A DNA stretch of 64,000 nt from an uncultured Muribaculum sp. (GCA_910578835.1 CAJTSK010000003.1:62001-126000), one strand, 5' to 3'. Numbered from the stretch's first letter, positions 49,530 through 59,287 are shown. Program-made: numbers and translations. Notes: generated from the sequence alone by a model not told the origin.

Positions 49530-50697
49530 AAAACTCTCAATCACTCCCGCCGACAGAGTGCTGGAGGTAAAGGAATACTACTTCTCGCGACGACTGCGCG
49601 AAATAGCCGAACTCAACGCCAAAGGCGCCGACATAATATCGCTCGGTATAGGCGGTCCCGACCGTCCGCCCCACCCCGAGGTAATAGCCACTCTTGCCGA
49701 AGAGGCAGCAAAACCGGGTAATCACAGCTACCAGCCATATGTCGGACTCCCGGCATTGCGTAAGGCAATGGCCGACTGGTATGAGAAGTGGTATGGCGTC
49801 ACCCTGAATCCCGACACAGAGATTCAGCCGCTGATAGGCTCCAAGGAGGGAATCCTTCATGTATCCCTCGCCTTCCTTAATCCGGGCGACGGAGTGCTGG
49901 TTCCCAACCCCGGTTACCCCACCTACTCATCGGTAAGCAGGCTTGCCCAAGCTGAGATATACAACTACGACCTCACGGAAGACAATGGCTGGCTACCCGA
50001 CTTTGACGCGCTTGAAAAGCTTCCGCTCGACAAGATAAAGCTCATGTGGATCAACTATCCCCACATGCCTACCGGAACTCCCGCCACAATAGAGCTGTTT
50101 GAAAAAATTGTCGCTTTCGGAAAGAAGCACAATATCGTAATTGCCCATGACAACCCTTATAGTTTCATACTCAACGACGAGCCTCTGAGCCTGCTGCAGA
50201 TAGCTGGGGCAAAAGATATAGCCATCGAGATGAACTCAATGAGCAAGTCGCATAACATGGCGGGATGGCGAGTGGGAATGCTCGCATCCAACCCCACATT
50301 CATCAACTGGATTCTGAAAGTGAAGTCCAATATCGACTCGGGACAGTTCAAGCCGGTGATGCTTGCCGCCGCCAAGGGACTCGCAGCGGGCAAAGAGTGG
50401 TATGACGAGGTAAATGAAGTATATGCATCGCGCCGTAAAGTGGCAGAGGAAATCATGACCACACTCGGCTGCTCATTCAATCCATCCCAAAAAGGACTTT
50501 TCCTCTGGGGCAGGATACCCGACGGCTGCGAGTCAAGCGAGGCTCTTGCCGACAAGGTGCTGTATGATGCCTCGGTATTCATCACTCCGGGATTCATATT
50601 CGGCAGCAACGGTGACCGCTATATACGTATATCTCTCTGCGCGACCGAGGAAAACATGCGTCGCGCACTCGACCGCATCAACAACATGAAAAAATAA
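49519..50697 (+). CDS. Aminotransferase of the phe/tyr operon
   Basis: Class I PLP aminotransferase, 392 residues: GADIISLGIGGPDRPPHPEV, NPGYPTYSSV, the MWINYPHMPTGTPA segment (PLP-contacting Asn), AHDNPYSF, and SMSKSHNMAGWRVGM with the Schiff-base lysine. The context suggests that it transaminates phenylpyruvate and 4-hydroxyphenylpyruvate to Phe and Tyr. Sequence relatives include LL-diaminopimelate aminotransferases, so the assignment rests on the operon. Confidence 0.88.
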   Translation: MKSEKLSITPADRVLEVKEYYFSRRLREIAELNAKGADIISLGIGGPDRPPHPEVIATLAEEAAKPGNHSYQPYVGLPALRKAMADWYEKWYGVTLNPDTEIQPLIGSKEGILHVSLAFLNPGDGVLVPNPGYPTYSSVSRLAQAEIYNYDLTEDNGWLPDFDALEKLPLDKIKLMWINYPHMPTGTPATIELFEKIVAFGKKHNIVIAHDNPYSFILNDEPLSLLQIAGAKDIAIEMNSMSKSHNMAGWRVGMLASNPTFINWILKVKSNIDSGQFKPVMLAAAKGLAAGKEWYDEVNEVYASRRKVAEEIMTTLGCSFNPSQKGLFLWGRIPDGCESSEALADKVLYDASVFITPGFIFGSNGDRYIRISLCATEENMRRALDRINNMKK

Positions 50698-50712
50698 AAA
50701 TACCAATATATT

Positions 50713-51792
50713 ATGACTGAATTAAAACCACTTCTAAATGGAGACATGAATGGGTTGCACCCCATCATAATAGCCGGTCCGTGCAGTGCCGAGACCGAAG
50801 AACAGGTACTCGCCACGGCTAAAGACCTTGCTAAAAACGGCATCAAGATATTCCGTGCCGGAATATGGAAACCGCGCACCAAGCCGGGCGGCTTTGAAGG
50901 CGTAGGCATCGAGGGTCTCCGCTGGCTCAAACGCGTCAAGGAAGAAACCGGAATGCTTACCTCTACCGAAGTCGCCACTCGTCAGCATGTACAAGCCGCG
51001 CTGGAAGCAGGAGTGGACATACTCTGGATAGGCGCACGCACATCGGCAAACCCATTTGCCATGCAGGAAATCGCCGATGCCCTTCAGGAAGCAGGCAAAG
51101 ATATCCCCGTGCTGGTTAAAAATCCGGTCAACCCCGACCTTGAGCTTTGGATCGGAGCCTTGCAGCGACTTTACAATGCAGGTATCCGCCGTCTCGGTGC
51201 CATCCATCGTGGATTCAGCTCTTACGGAAAACATCTATACCGCAACCTCCCCCAATGGCACATACCCATTGAGCTTCGTCGCCGCTTCCCCAATCTGCCG
51301 CTCATCTCCGACCCGAGCCATATCGGCGGTAAGCGCGAGCTGGTGGCTCCGCTCTCCCAGCAGGCACTTGACATGGGATTTGACGGGCTCATCATCGAAA
51401 GCCACTGCGACCCTGACTGCGCGTGGAGCGACAAGGCCCAGCAGGTAACTCCCGATGTGCTCAACTTCATCCTCAACACGTTGGTGCTACGCGACTCGTC
51501 GGTGACCACAGAGAGCCTCACCCTGCTACGTCAGCAGATTGACGAACTCGACAACGAGCTTCTTGAAGTGCTCAACAAGCGTATGAGAGTGTCGCGCGAA
51601 ATCGGACAATACAAGAAAGAACACCGTATGCCCGTGCTCCAGATTGGTCGCCACGATGAAATCATGCAATCAAGGGCAAAGCTTGCCGAAGAGATGGGAA
51701 TGAGCGGAGAGTTCATGTGCCGGGTGCTTGCAGCAATCCACGAGGAGTCTGTCCGTCAACAGATTGAAGTATTCAATGACCGTACCCACTAA
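50713..51792 (+). CDS. Bifunctional DAHP synthase/chorismate mutase
   Basis: 359 residues. Residues 1-260 are type I-beta DAHP synthase (AGPCSAETEEQVLATAKDLA, FRAGIWKPRTKPGGFEG, IGARTSANPFAMQEIAD, SDPSHIGGKREL, ESHCDPDCAWSD), which starts the shikimate pathway. Residues 270-355 are an AroQ-type chorismate mutase (LRQQIDELDNELLEVLNKRM, RVSREIGQYKKEHRMPVLQ). The fusion brings the entry and branch point of the pathway into one protein. Confidence 0.94.
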   Translation: MTELKPLLNGDMNGLHPIIIAGPCSAETEEQVLATAKDLAKNGIKIFRAGIWKPRTKPGGFEGVGIEGLRWLKRVKEETGMLTSTEVATRQHVQAALEAGVDILWIGARTSANPFAMQEIADALQEAGKDIPVLVKNPVNPDLELWIGALQRLYNAGIRRLGAIHRGFSSYGKHLYRNLPQWHIPIELRRRFPNLPLISDPSHIGGKRELVAPLSQQALDMGFDGLIIESHCDPDCAWSDKAQQVTPDVLNFILNTLVLRDSSVTTESLTLLRQQIDELDNELLEVLNKRMRVSREIGQYKKEHRMPVLQIGRHDEIMQSRAKLAEEMGMSGEFMCRVLAAIHEESVRQQIEVFNDRTH

Positions 51793-51804
51793 TCGATTCA
51801 CGCT

Positions 51805-52578
51805 ATGAAGATTTTGATTATCGGTGCCGGCAAGATGGGGTCGTTTTTCTGCGACCTGCTGAGCCAGCACCATGACGTGGCGATATTTGACACCGACCCG
51901 AAGCGATTGCTGTTCAGCTACATGTGCCGCCGTTTCAGCGACCTGTCGGAGGTAGACGACTTTGAACCCGACATGGTCATCAATGCCGCCACGGTAAAAT
52001 ATACAATCGATGCGTTCAAGGCGATTCTCCCTCACCTTAACGACAGGTGTATACTCAGCGACATCGCCTCTGTGAAAACCGGACTTCCCGAATTTTATGC
52101 ATCATGCGGACATCCGTTCGTGTCCACCCACCCGATGTTTGGACCCACATTTGCCTCACTCAGCAACCTGAGCAATGAAAATGCCATCATAATCGCTGAA
52201 GGCGACCATCTCGGAAAGGTATTTTTCAAGGACTTGTATAGCAGCCTCAACCTTCATATCGAGGAATACACCTTCAGCCAGCATGACGAGACGATAGCCT
52301 ACTCGCTTTCGATTCCATTTGCATCGACACTGGTGTTTGCCGGATGCATGAAGCATCAGGACGCACCTGGCACAACCTTCAAGCGTCACAAGGCTATTGC
52401 CGACGGACTGATGAGCGAGGATGACTATCTTCTGAGCGAAATACTCTTCAACCCCAACACATCGGGGCAGCTTGAAAAGATACAGCAGAAACTTGCAGAA
52501 CTGCAAACTATCGTCGACCGGCGCGACCCGGTGGCGATGCAGGCATATCTTGACAAGGTACGTCAAAATTTAAAGTAA
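51805..52578 (+). CDS. tyrA: Prephenate dehydrogenase
   Basis: NAD(P)-dependent conversion of prephenate to 4-hydroxyphenylpyruvate for tyrosine. 257 residues: Rossmann loop IIGAGKMGSFFCDLL, ISDIASVKTGL-like segment (LSDIASVKTGLPEFY), catalytic-type histidine in FVSTHPMFGPTFASL, and a helical C-terminal dimerisation half. No ACT domain. Last biosynthetic gene of the operon. Confidence 0.9.
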   Translation: MKILIIGAGKMGSFFCDLLSQHHDVAIFDTDPKRLLFSYMCRRFSDLSEVDDFEPDMVINAATVKYTIDAFKAILPHLNDRCILSDIASVKTGLPEFYASCGHPFVSTHPMFGPTFASLSNLSNENAIIIAEGDHLGKVFFKDLYSSLNLHIEEYTFSQHDETIAYSLSIPFASTLVFAGCMKHQDAPGTTFKRHKAIADGLMSEDDYLLSEILFNPNTSGQLEKIQQKLAELQTIVDRRDPVAMQAYLDKVRQNLK

Positions 52579-52588
52579 CGTAATATTA

Positions 52589-55033
52589 ATGATTTATCCC
52601 AATTCATTCGAGAATAAAATAGGATTTACAGCAATACGCTCGCTACTAAAAGAACGATGTCAGTCATCGGCTGGTGTGGAATATTGCGATTTAATGGCTT
52701 TCTCTACCGATTTTGAGGTAGTGAAAGCCTCACTTATCTCTACCTCGGAGCTTGTCGCCATACTTGACTCGGGCGAAGAGTTCCCGTTATCGGGCATTGC
52801 CGACATCTCGCGGCTGCTTGCCACCATCAGGATTCCCGGCACTTTGATTCCGGCACAGGAGCTTATGCAGGTACGCAAAGGACTGGATACCATCGGCGCA
52901 CTTGTGTCGTTTTTCAACTCAAAACGCCATGAAGACGGGTCGGAATATCCCTATCTCGACGAAAAAGCATGCCGCCTGGTGGCTTTTCCCGAGATAATCA
53001 GGATGATTGACCGCATTGTCGACCGGTTTGGCAACATCAAGGACAACGCATCACCGGAACTTGCGGCGATACGTTCACAGCTTGCCTCTACAGCCGGTGC
53101 CATCAACTCGATGATGAGAAAGGTCATAGCACGCGCGGCACAAGCTGGATATATCGAATCAGACACCACGCCTTCGGTCAGGGACGGAAGGCTCGTGATT
53201 CCCGTTGCACCGATGAACAAAAGACGCATAAGCGGTATTGTCCATGATGAATCGGCATCGGGAAAGACCGTATATATAGAGCCGGCGGAAATCGTGGAGG
53301 CAAACAACCGCGTAAGAGAGCTGCAACTCGAAGAGCGCAGGGAGATAGCCCGCATACTGACCCTTCTCGCCGACGACATACGCCCACATATCGATGACAT
53401 TACGGCAAGCATCGCCATAGTGGGCGAACTTGACTTCATACATGCCAAAGCGCTGTTTGCCCGCGAAATAGATGCCCGGCTTCCCGTACTGGAACCGGAA
53501 CCGGAAATCGAATGGTATCACGCCGTACACCCTGGGCTGTTGCTCTCCCTACGCCGGCAGGGCAAGGAAATAGTGCCGCTTGACATAACCCTGACAAGCA
53601 GCGACCGCATACTCATAATATCCGGACCCAATGCCGGAGGAAAATCGGTGTGCCTGAAGACAGTCGGCATAGTGCAGTACATGGCTCAGTGCGGAATGCT
53701 GCCACCCCTGTTTGAGAACTCCCACATAGGCATATTCAACGACATCTTTGTCGACATAGGCGACGACCAGTCGATAGAAGATGACCTGAGCACCTATAGC
53801 TCCCACCTCAAAAACATGAAATATTTCCTTGCCAAGAGCAGTCAGGCTACACTTGTACTGATTGACGAATTTGGCAGCGGAACAGAACCGCAGATTGGTG
53901 GCGCGATAGCCCAGGCGATACTCAAGCAGTTTAATGAAAAAAAGATGTGGGGAGTCATCACGACCCATTTCCAGAACCTCAAGCATTTTGCTGAAGACAC
54001 CGATGGTCTTATCAACGGGTCGATGCTCTACGACAGGCATCTGATGCAGCCTATGTTCAGGCTGTCGATAGGAAACCCGGGTAGCTCGTTTGCTGTCGAA
54101 ATTGCCCGCAAAATCGGTCTGCCCGACTATATAATCGCCGATGCCGAAGAGATTGTAGGCAGTGATTATATAAACATGGACAAATATCTGCTTGATATAG
54201 CCCGCGACCGCCGTTACTGGGAAAACAAGCGAATGGCGATACGCCAGAAAGAGAAAAAGCTTGAGAACCAGCTTGCCAGATATGAGGACGAGGCACAGCA
54301 ACTTCGCGACAGCCGCAGAGCCATACTGAGCGAGGCAAAGGAGGAAGCGCGGAAGATACTTGAAGGAAGTAATGCCTCCATCGAGCGTACAATCCATGAA
54401 ATCAAGCTCGCCCAGGCTGAAAAGGAAAAGACACGCGAGGCACGCAACAAGCTACAGGAAGAGAAGGAGCGTCTTATGACAGGTGACGACAGCGAGCACC
54501 CGTTATTGCAGAAAGCACCGAAGCGCAAGAAGCCGAAACCTGTCAACGACACCAAAAAGACCGACCGTCCTATACGTGTGGGCGACAATGTGAAGCTCGA
54601 CGGACAAGGCACCGTAGGTGAGGTGCTTGCCATTGAAGGTAAAAATGCCACTGTCGCCTTCGGTGTATTGAAGACCAATGTGAAGCTTGACCGACTCAAA
54701 CTCACACTCGCACAAGCACAGTCGGGAGTCAAAAACACGACTGTGCTTGGAGGAGCCACATCCGATGCCCAGCGCGAGCATCAGCTGAATTTCAAGCAGG
54801 AAATAGATGTGCGCGGCATGAGGGTCGACGAGGCTGTGCAGGCACTTACCTATTATATTGATGACGCTATACGGTTTAATGCCAAGACTGTCAGGATACT
54901 CCATGGCACCGGCACCGGCGCGCTGCGTCAATACCTGCGCCAATACCTCGACACTGTACTGGGCGTGAAGTCATATCGCGACGAGCATGTGCAATTTGGC
55001 GGTGCAGGCATAACAGTCGTCACGCTTGAATAA
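52589..55033 (+). CDS. mutS2: Endonuclease MutS2
   Basis: 814 residues: N-terminal clamp/core helices, the ATPase with Walker A SGPNAGGKS and Walker B LVLIDEFGSGTEP, a coiled coil (about 520-640) and a C-terminal Smr nuclease domain (QEIDVRGMRVDEAVQAL, RILHGTGTGALRQYLRQYL). Acts on recombination intermediates or stalled ribosomes depending on species. It starts only 10 bp after tyrA, so it may be read from the attenuated operon. Confidence 0.94.
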   Translation: MIYPNSFENKIGFTAIRSLLKERCQSSAGVEYCDLMAFSTDFEVVKASLISTSELVAILDSGEEFPLSGIADISRLLATIRIPGTLIPAQELMQVRKGLDTIGALVSFFNSKRHEDGSEYPYLDEKACRLVAFPEIIRMIDRIVDRFGNIKDNASPELAAIRSQLASTAGAINSMMRKVIARAAQAGYIESDTTPSVRDGRLVIPVAPMNKRRISGIVHDESASGKTVYIEPAEIVEANNRVRELQLEERREIARILTLLADDIRPHIDDITASIAIVGELDFIHAKALFAREIDARLPVLEPEPEIEWYHAVHPGLLLSLRRQGKEIVPLDITLTSSDRILIISGPNAGGKSVCLKTVGIVQYMAQCGMLPPLFENSHIGIFNDIFVDIGDDQSIEDDLSTYSSHLKNMKYFLAKSSQATLVLIDEFGSGTEPQIGGAIAQAILKQFNEKKMWGVITTHFQNLKHFAEDTDGLINGSMLYDRHLMQPMFRLSIGNPGSSFAVEIARKIGLPDYIIADAEEIVGSDYINMDKYLLDIARDRRYWENKRMAIRQKEKKLENQLARYEDEAQQLRDSRRAILSEAKEEARKILEGSNASIERTIHEIKLAQAEKEKTREARNKLQEEKERLMTGDDSEHPLLQKAPKRKKPKPVNDTKKTDRPIRVGDNVKLDGQGTVGEVLAIEGKNATVAFGVLKTNVKLDRLKLTLAQAQSGVKNTTVLGGATSDAQREHQLNFKQEIDVRGMRVDEAVQALTYYIDDAIRFNAKTVRILHGTGTGALRQYLRQYLDTVLGVKSYRDEHVQFGGAGITVVTLE

Positions 55034-55041
55034 ACTGCTAT

Positions 55042-55087
55042 AAAAAAGATGTCGCACCGTAACTGAACACGATGCGACATCTTTTTT
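55042..55087. terminator. Terminator between mutS2 and the gal genes
   Basis: AAAAAAGATGTCGCA (55042-55056) pairs with its complement (55073-55087), with A and T tracts on both sides; convergent genes. Confidence 0.75.
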
Positions 55088-55108
55088 TTGTGGCTCTACA
55101 GATATTTC

Positions 55109-56011
55109 TTAGAATAGCTTGTCGGGATATGTGCCGTTGTCATGGAGTTCGGCAAACTTCGCAACCACTCCGGGGCGGTCTGCGGCATAAGTAACACCAA
55201 ACCATTTTGAATCAGTGTCGAGCACCTTTACAGTAGCCACGCCTGAATTAATCAAATCATCAATTACATACGGGATGAAAAATTCAGCCTTCGGGGTGTT
55301 GAGATCCTTTTCAAGGAACTTTACAAACTCCGCCTCGCTGTAATCAAAATAGTCAGGGGTGAAGCCCCAAAGGTTCATCGACACGGGAGTATTGGACTGC
55401 AACTTGCACTCAACGCCATTTTCATCATTAAACACGATTTCGTGGTTATCATTGTAGCTGATGGAAGTGCGCTCGACAATTGACGACAGGTATCCGTCTT
55501 TTGTAGCACATACACCACGTGCAACCGAGCCGTTTTCAGTCATGGTGTTGCCTACGCGGAATCCTACCATGCAATAATCACCCTTCTTGTCACGCTCGCG
55601 CATAAGCTCCTTTGCCATCACGGCAAAAGCGTCGCGACCATAGAAGTCGTCGGCGTTAATCACCGCAAAAGGCTCCTTTATGACATCCTTACCCATAAGC
55701 ACGGCATGGTTTGTACCCCAGGGCTTGGTGCGGTCAGCCGGGCAAGTAAAACCTTCAGGCAGGGCGTCGGTAGACTGGAATACCACCTCCACGGGGATAT
55801 GTCCCTCATATTTTGAAAGAATCTTATTGCGGAAATCGTCTTCAAAATCTTTGCGGATAACGAAAACAACTTTACCAAATCCAGCCTGCATGGCATCATA
55901 AATGGAATAATCCATAATGGTCTCGCCATTAGGTCCGAGAGGATCAAGCTGCTTGAGACCGCCGTAGCGGCTTCCCATACCAGCCGCAAGTACAAATAGT
56001 GTAGGTTTCAT
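55109..56011 (-). CDS. Sugar-phosphate nucleotidyltransferase
   Basis: 300 residues. FVLAAGMGSRYGGLKQLDPL is the nucleotide-binding loop; FAVINADDFYGRDAF holds the metal-binding aspartate. It belongs to a Bacteroidota group annotated simply as nucleotidyltransferase. Placed last in the galK-galM operon, it may make UDP-sugars from galactose-derived phosphates (inference). It shares one base with galM. Confidence 0.8.
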   Translation of the reverse strand: MKPTLFVLAAGMGSRYGGLKQLDPLGPNGETIMDYSIYDAMQAGFGKVVFVIRKDFEDDFRNKILSKYEGHIPVEVVFQSTDALPEGFTCPADRTKPWGTNHAVLMGKDVIKEPFAVINADDFYGRDAFAVMAKELMRERDKKGDYCMVGFRVGNTMTENGSVARGVCATKDGYLSSIVERTSISYNDNHEIVFNDENGVECKLQSNTPVSMNLWGFTPDYFDYSEAEFVKFLEKDLNTPKAEFFIPYVIDDLINSGVATVKVLDTDSKWFGVTYAADRPGVVAKFAELHDNGTYPDKLF

Positions 56012-57054
56012 TACTTTATTGAAAATTTATATATAATTGTCTGCTCATAATGCTCACCGGGTCCGAGAAGCTGACAGGGGAAATTACGATGATTGGGCGC
56101 ATCGGGAAATCCCTGACACTCAATAGCTACCCCGTCGTAATCATTATAGACATGACCATTTTTACCTGCCGGGCATCCGCCAAGCCAGTTGCCGGTATAT
56201 ACCTGGGCGCCGGGCTGCGTAGTCAACACATCAAGCACCCTGCCGCTCTTTTCCGACACGAGGCGTGCCGCCTTTATCACCGAGTGCTTGTGCCAGTTGT
56301 CGAGCACCCAGCAATGGTCGTAGCCCTTGCCTATCTTGAGAGCCTCAAAGTCAGCCTCAATCTCCTCTCCTATCCTCTTGCCGGCAGTGAAATCCATAGG
56401 CGTGCCTTTTACCTCGGCAATCTCTCCAAGAGGTATCTGGGTATCGTCGGTAGGAAGCCAGTGTGACGCAAAGAGCTGTAGATTGTGGTCAAGCACAGTG
56501 CCACTGCCCTCTCCGTCGAGGTTGAAATAGGCATGGTTGGTAAGATTGATTACCGTCTTCTTGTCAGTCTCGGCTGAATACTCCATCATAAGCTCGTTGT
56601 CGTCATTCCATGAATATACCACAGTGACGTCAACGGCTCCGGGATAACCCTCCTCGCCATCGGCAGAATGATAGGTAAACTTGACATGACTGCCCTTTGA
56701 CTCAGATTCCCATATGCGGTTCATGAATCCTTCGGGACCGCCATGCAGGGCGTTAGGCCCGTTGTTAATGGCAAGCTGATACTCCTTGTTGCCTATTTTG
56801 AATTTACCTTTAGCTATACGGTTGGCATAGCGGCCCGGAGTCTTTCCGGCACATGGTCCATCGCCGAAATAATCGGCGGGGTCGGCATAGCCGAGCACCA
56901 CGTCGGCAAGATTTCCATCCCTGTCAGGGACAGTAACGCCGACGATACCTGCTCCAAGGCTTGACAACACCACGGACGCACCCGAATTGTTGGTCATCGT
57001 ATAAATCGTGATATCTCCCTTGGGCGATGCCACGACTTTCTTTTCTATGTTCAT
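56011..57054 (-). CDS. galM: Aldose 1-epimerase (galactose mutarotase)
   Basis: Interconverts alpha and beta anomers of galactose. 347 residues: SSLGAGIVGVTVPDRDGNLA, PGRYANRIAKGKF, NNGPNALHGGPEGFMNRIWE, NLTNHAYFNLDGEG (catalytic His) and, near the end, GVAIECQGFPDAPNH (catalytic Glu). Full length; 27 bp downstream of galK. Confidence 0.94.
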   Translation of the reverse strand: MNIEKKVVASPKGDITIYTMTNNSGASVVLSSLGAGIVGVTVPDRDGNLADVVLGYADPADYFGDGPCAGKTPGRYANRIAKGKFKIGNKEYQLAINNGPNALHGGPEGFMNRIWESESKGSHVKFTYHSADGEEGYPGAVDVTVVYSWNDDNELMMEYSAETDKKTVINLTNHAYFNLDGEGSGTVLDHNLQLFASHWLPTDDTQIPLGEIAEVKGTPMDFTAGKRIGEEIEADFEALKIGKGYDHCWVLDNWHKHSVIKAARLVSEKSGRVLDVLTTQPGAQVYTGNWLGGCPAGKNGHVYNDYDGVAIECQGFPDAPNHRNFPCQLLGPGEHYEQTIIYKFSIK

Positions 57055-57081
57055 AAATCTATATATTTTTAACCGGACCGA

Positions 57082-58218
57082 TTAAATCTTTCTCGCTCCG
57101 TCAGAAACAATCACGTCATATACTTGAGGCTCATGACCATATTTCGCCGCAAATTTTTCCTTAGCCACGGCGATGAAATTGTCATATAGCTCATCTTTTA
57201 CAAGGTTGATGGTGCAGCCGCCGAAGCCTCCGCCCATGATACGCGAACCGGTCACGCCACACTCCTTGGCAAGATCATTAAGATAGTCAAGCTCAACGCA
57301 GCTTACTTCATAAAGCTTCGACATGCCCTCATGAGTCTTGTACATGCGGTCACCTACAGTATCATAATCGCCACGCTGCAAAGCATCACACACATCAAGC
57401 ACACGCTGCTTCTCCTCGATAACATATTTCGCGCGGTTGTAATCTTCCTCCGAGATTTTGTCTTTGACATTTTCAAGGTCGGCAAGCTCGGCATCGCGCA
57501 GAGTCTCTACGCCAAGCACCTGCGCTACATGCTCGCATGACGCGCGACGCTTATTGTAAGGCGAATCCACAAGTTCATGTTTCACCTTGGAGTCGACAAG
57601 CACCAGCTTGTAGCCGTCGAGCTTGAAGGGGAAATACTCATATTCGAGCGAACGGCAGTCAAGACGGATAAGATGGTCTTTCTTGCCGAATACCGATGCA
57701 AACTGGTCCATGATACCGCAATTCACACCGCAATAGTTATGTTCGGTCGACTGTCCTATTTTGGCAAGCTCAAACTTGTCAATCTTATTGTCATTAAACA
57801 TGTCATTGAGCGCAAAAGCAAAACAGCTTTCCAATGCAGCCGAAGAAGAGAGCCCGGCTCCAAGAGGGACATTACCGGCAAACACCGCATCAAAGCCGCC
57901 TACCTTGCCGCCTCGCTTGATAATCTCACGGCACACGCCAAATATGTAGCGCGCCCACTGCTGACGGGGCGCATCTTCTTCATTCAATCCAAATTCGGCA
58001 TACTCGTCGATATCCACCGAATATACACGCACCTTATTAGTGTCGGTCGGCTTGATTTCAGCCATGATTACCTTGTCAATCGCACCGGGGAAAACGAATC
58101 CTCCATTATAATCGGTATGCTCACCGATAAGGTTGATACGACCGGCTGAAGCATATAATGTACCGGCGGCGCCAAAACGCTCGCTAAAGTGTCGCTTTAT
58201 TGTCTCTTTCATGTTCAT
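57082..58218 (-). CDS. galK: Galactokinase
   Basis: Phosphorylates galactose at C1. 378 residues with the GHMP kinase motifs: RINLIGEHTDYNGGFVFPGA, the ATP loop GNVPLGAGLSSSAALESCFA, GVNCGIMDQFASVFG and the C-terminal GSRIMGGGFGGCTINLV. First gene of the galK-galM-nucleotidyltransferase operon. Confidence 0.96.
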   Translation of the reverse strand: MNMKETIKRHFSERFGAAGTLYASAGRINLIGEHTDYNGGFVFPGAIDKVIMAEIKPTDTNKVRVYSVDIDEYAEFGLNEEDAPRQQWARYIFGVCREIIKRGGKVGGFDAVFAGNVPLGAGLSSSAALESCFAFALNDMFNDNKIDKFELAKIGQSTEHNYCGVNCGIMDQFASVFGKKDHLIRLDCRSLEYEYFPFKLDGYKLVLVDSKVKHELVDSPYNKRRASCEHVAQVLGVETLRDAELADLENVKDKISEEDYNRAKYVIEEKQRVLDVCDALQRGDYDTVGDRMYKTHEGMSKLYEVSCVELDYLNDLAKECGVTGSRIMGGGFGGCTINLVKDELYDNFIAVAKEKFAAKYGHEPQVYDVIVSDGARKI

Positions 58219-58255
58219 AATAGCTATTTTTATTTCAGGTTAAGATTATATATGG

Positions 58256-58310
58256 CAAATTTAAGGAATTATTTCGATAATTCAACTTTCGCAGTTGCTA
58301 AAGTTGAATT
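58256..58310 (-). promoter_or_regulatory. galK promoter with an inverted repeat over the -33 element
   Basis: On the minus strand the -7 box TAAATTTG is at 58263-58256 and the -33 TTG at 58285-58283. A perfect 11-bp inverted repeat, AATTCAACTTT (58279-58289) and AAAGTTGAATT (58300-58310), covers the -33 element, a good position for a repressor or activator of galactose use. Confidence 0.5.
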
Positions 58311-58338
58311 AAAAAGGGGTGTATCTATATAGGTCAAT

Positions 58339-58510
58339 ATCCCGGAAGGGATTACATCTCGTTAACGACGGGTAGCCCGGAATGGGCACCCGTTGCAGCG
58401 TAAGCCTCCCATAATCACCTCAACCCCAAAAGCGGGTTGCACCATCCATGACTTCCAGATGATAATCAGCATGGCTGTAAGGAAGGGAGGAAGCCCGGCT
58501 GCATAAAGCT
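58339..58510. repeat. Intergenic run of hairpins, REP-like
   Basis: Three consecutive hairpins: ATCCCGGAAGGGAT (58339-58352), ACGGGTAGCCC/GGGCACCCGT (58368-58393) and CAACCCCAAAAGCGGGTTG (58421-58439); then GCCTCCC and GGGAGG, about 80 bp apart, that could close a larger fold. No coding frame. It resembles palindromic intergenic units I recall from Bacteroidales genomes. It lies between galK and the rprY terminator. Confidence 0.45.
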
Positions 58511-58519
58511 GCCAACAAA

Positions 58520-58549
58520 AAGGGGTGCATCAAAATTGATGCACCCCTT
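58520..58549 (-). terminator. Terminator of rprX-rprY
   Basis: AAGGGGTGCATCA (58520-58532) pairs with its complement (58537-58549); the T-tract follows on the minus strand, 22 bp after the rprY stop. Confidence 0.7.
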
Positions 58550-58570
58550 GCGTATGGGATTCAGTATTGT

Positions 58571-59281
58571 TTAGTTGCTTTTGCTTTCAACCTCGGGGGC
58601 GATGAGCTTGTAGCCCTTGCCGTGGATGTTGATAATCTCGATTGACGGGTCATCTTTAAGATGCTTGCGCAGCTTTGTGATGTAGACGTCCATTGAACGG
58701 GCGTTGAAGTAATTGTCGTCAATCCATATAGTCTTTAGGGCGAAGTTACGCTCAAGGATTTCATTGACATGGGCACAGAGAAGGCTCAGCAGCTCCGACT
58801 CCTTGGTGGTAAGCTTTGTCACCTTGTCGTCGATCATGAGCACCTGCTTCTGGGTGTCAAAGGTAAACCTGCCGATCTTGTACATCGTGATTTCCTTGCC
58901 CTTCTTTCCTTTCACGCGGCGGAGTATCGCCTCGATACGGAACACAAGCTCTTCCATAGAGAACGGCTTGGTGATATAGTCGTCGGCTCCAATCTTGAAT
59001 CCTTCAAGTATATCTTCTTTCAATGACTTTGCAGTAAGGAAAATAATGGGCACCTCGGAATTAACCGTGCGGATTTCCTGAGCCAAAGCGAAACCATCTT
59101 TCTTCGGCATCATCACGTCGAGCACGCAGAGGTCGTACTTACCTTTCAGAAACGCTTTGTAGCCCGCCTCTCCGTCAGGAAACAAGTCGGCATTGAAGCC
59201 CTTTGCCTGGAGATATTCTCGCAGCAACATGCCAAGATTTTCATCATCTTCGCATAGTAATATACGCAAACGCTCTTCCAT
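58571..59281 (-). CDS. rprY: Response regulator, RprY-like (OmpR family)
   Basis: 236 residues. Receiver domain with the phosphorylated aspartate in CVLDVMMPKKDG, the DD pair (CEDDEN) and the lysine in DDYITKPFSMEELVFRI; then an OmpR-type winged helix ending VYITKLRKHLKDDPSIEIIN, GKGYKLI. Paired with the kinase upstream (6 bp gap). The pair resembles RprX/RprY of Bacteroides. Confidence 0.9.
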   Translation of the reverse strand: MEERLRILLCEDDENLGMLLREYLQAKGFNADLFPDGEAGYKAFLKGKYDLCVLDVMMPKKDGFALAQEIRTVNSEVPIIFLTAKSLKEDILEGFKIGADDYITKPFSMEELVFRIEAILRRVKGKKGKEITMYKIGRFTFDTQKQVLMIDDKVTKLTTKESELLSLLCAHVNEILERNFALKTIWIDDNYFNARSMDVYITKLRKHLKDDPSIEIINIHGKGYKLIAPEVESKSN

Positions 59282-59287
59282 AATAAT

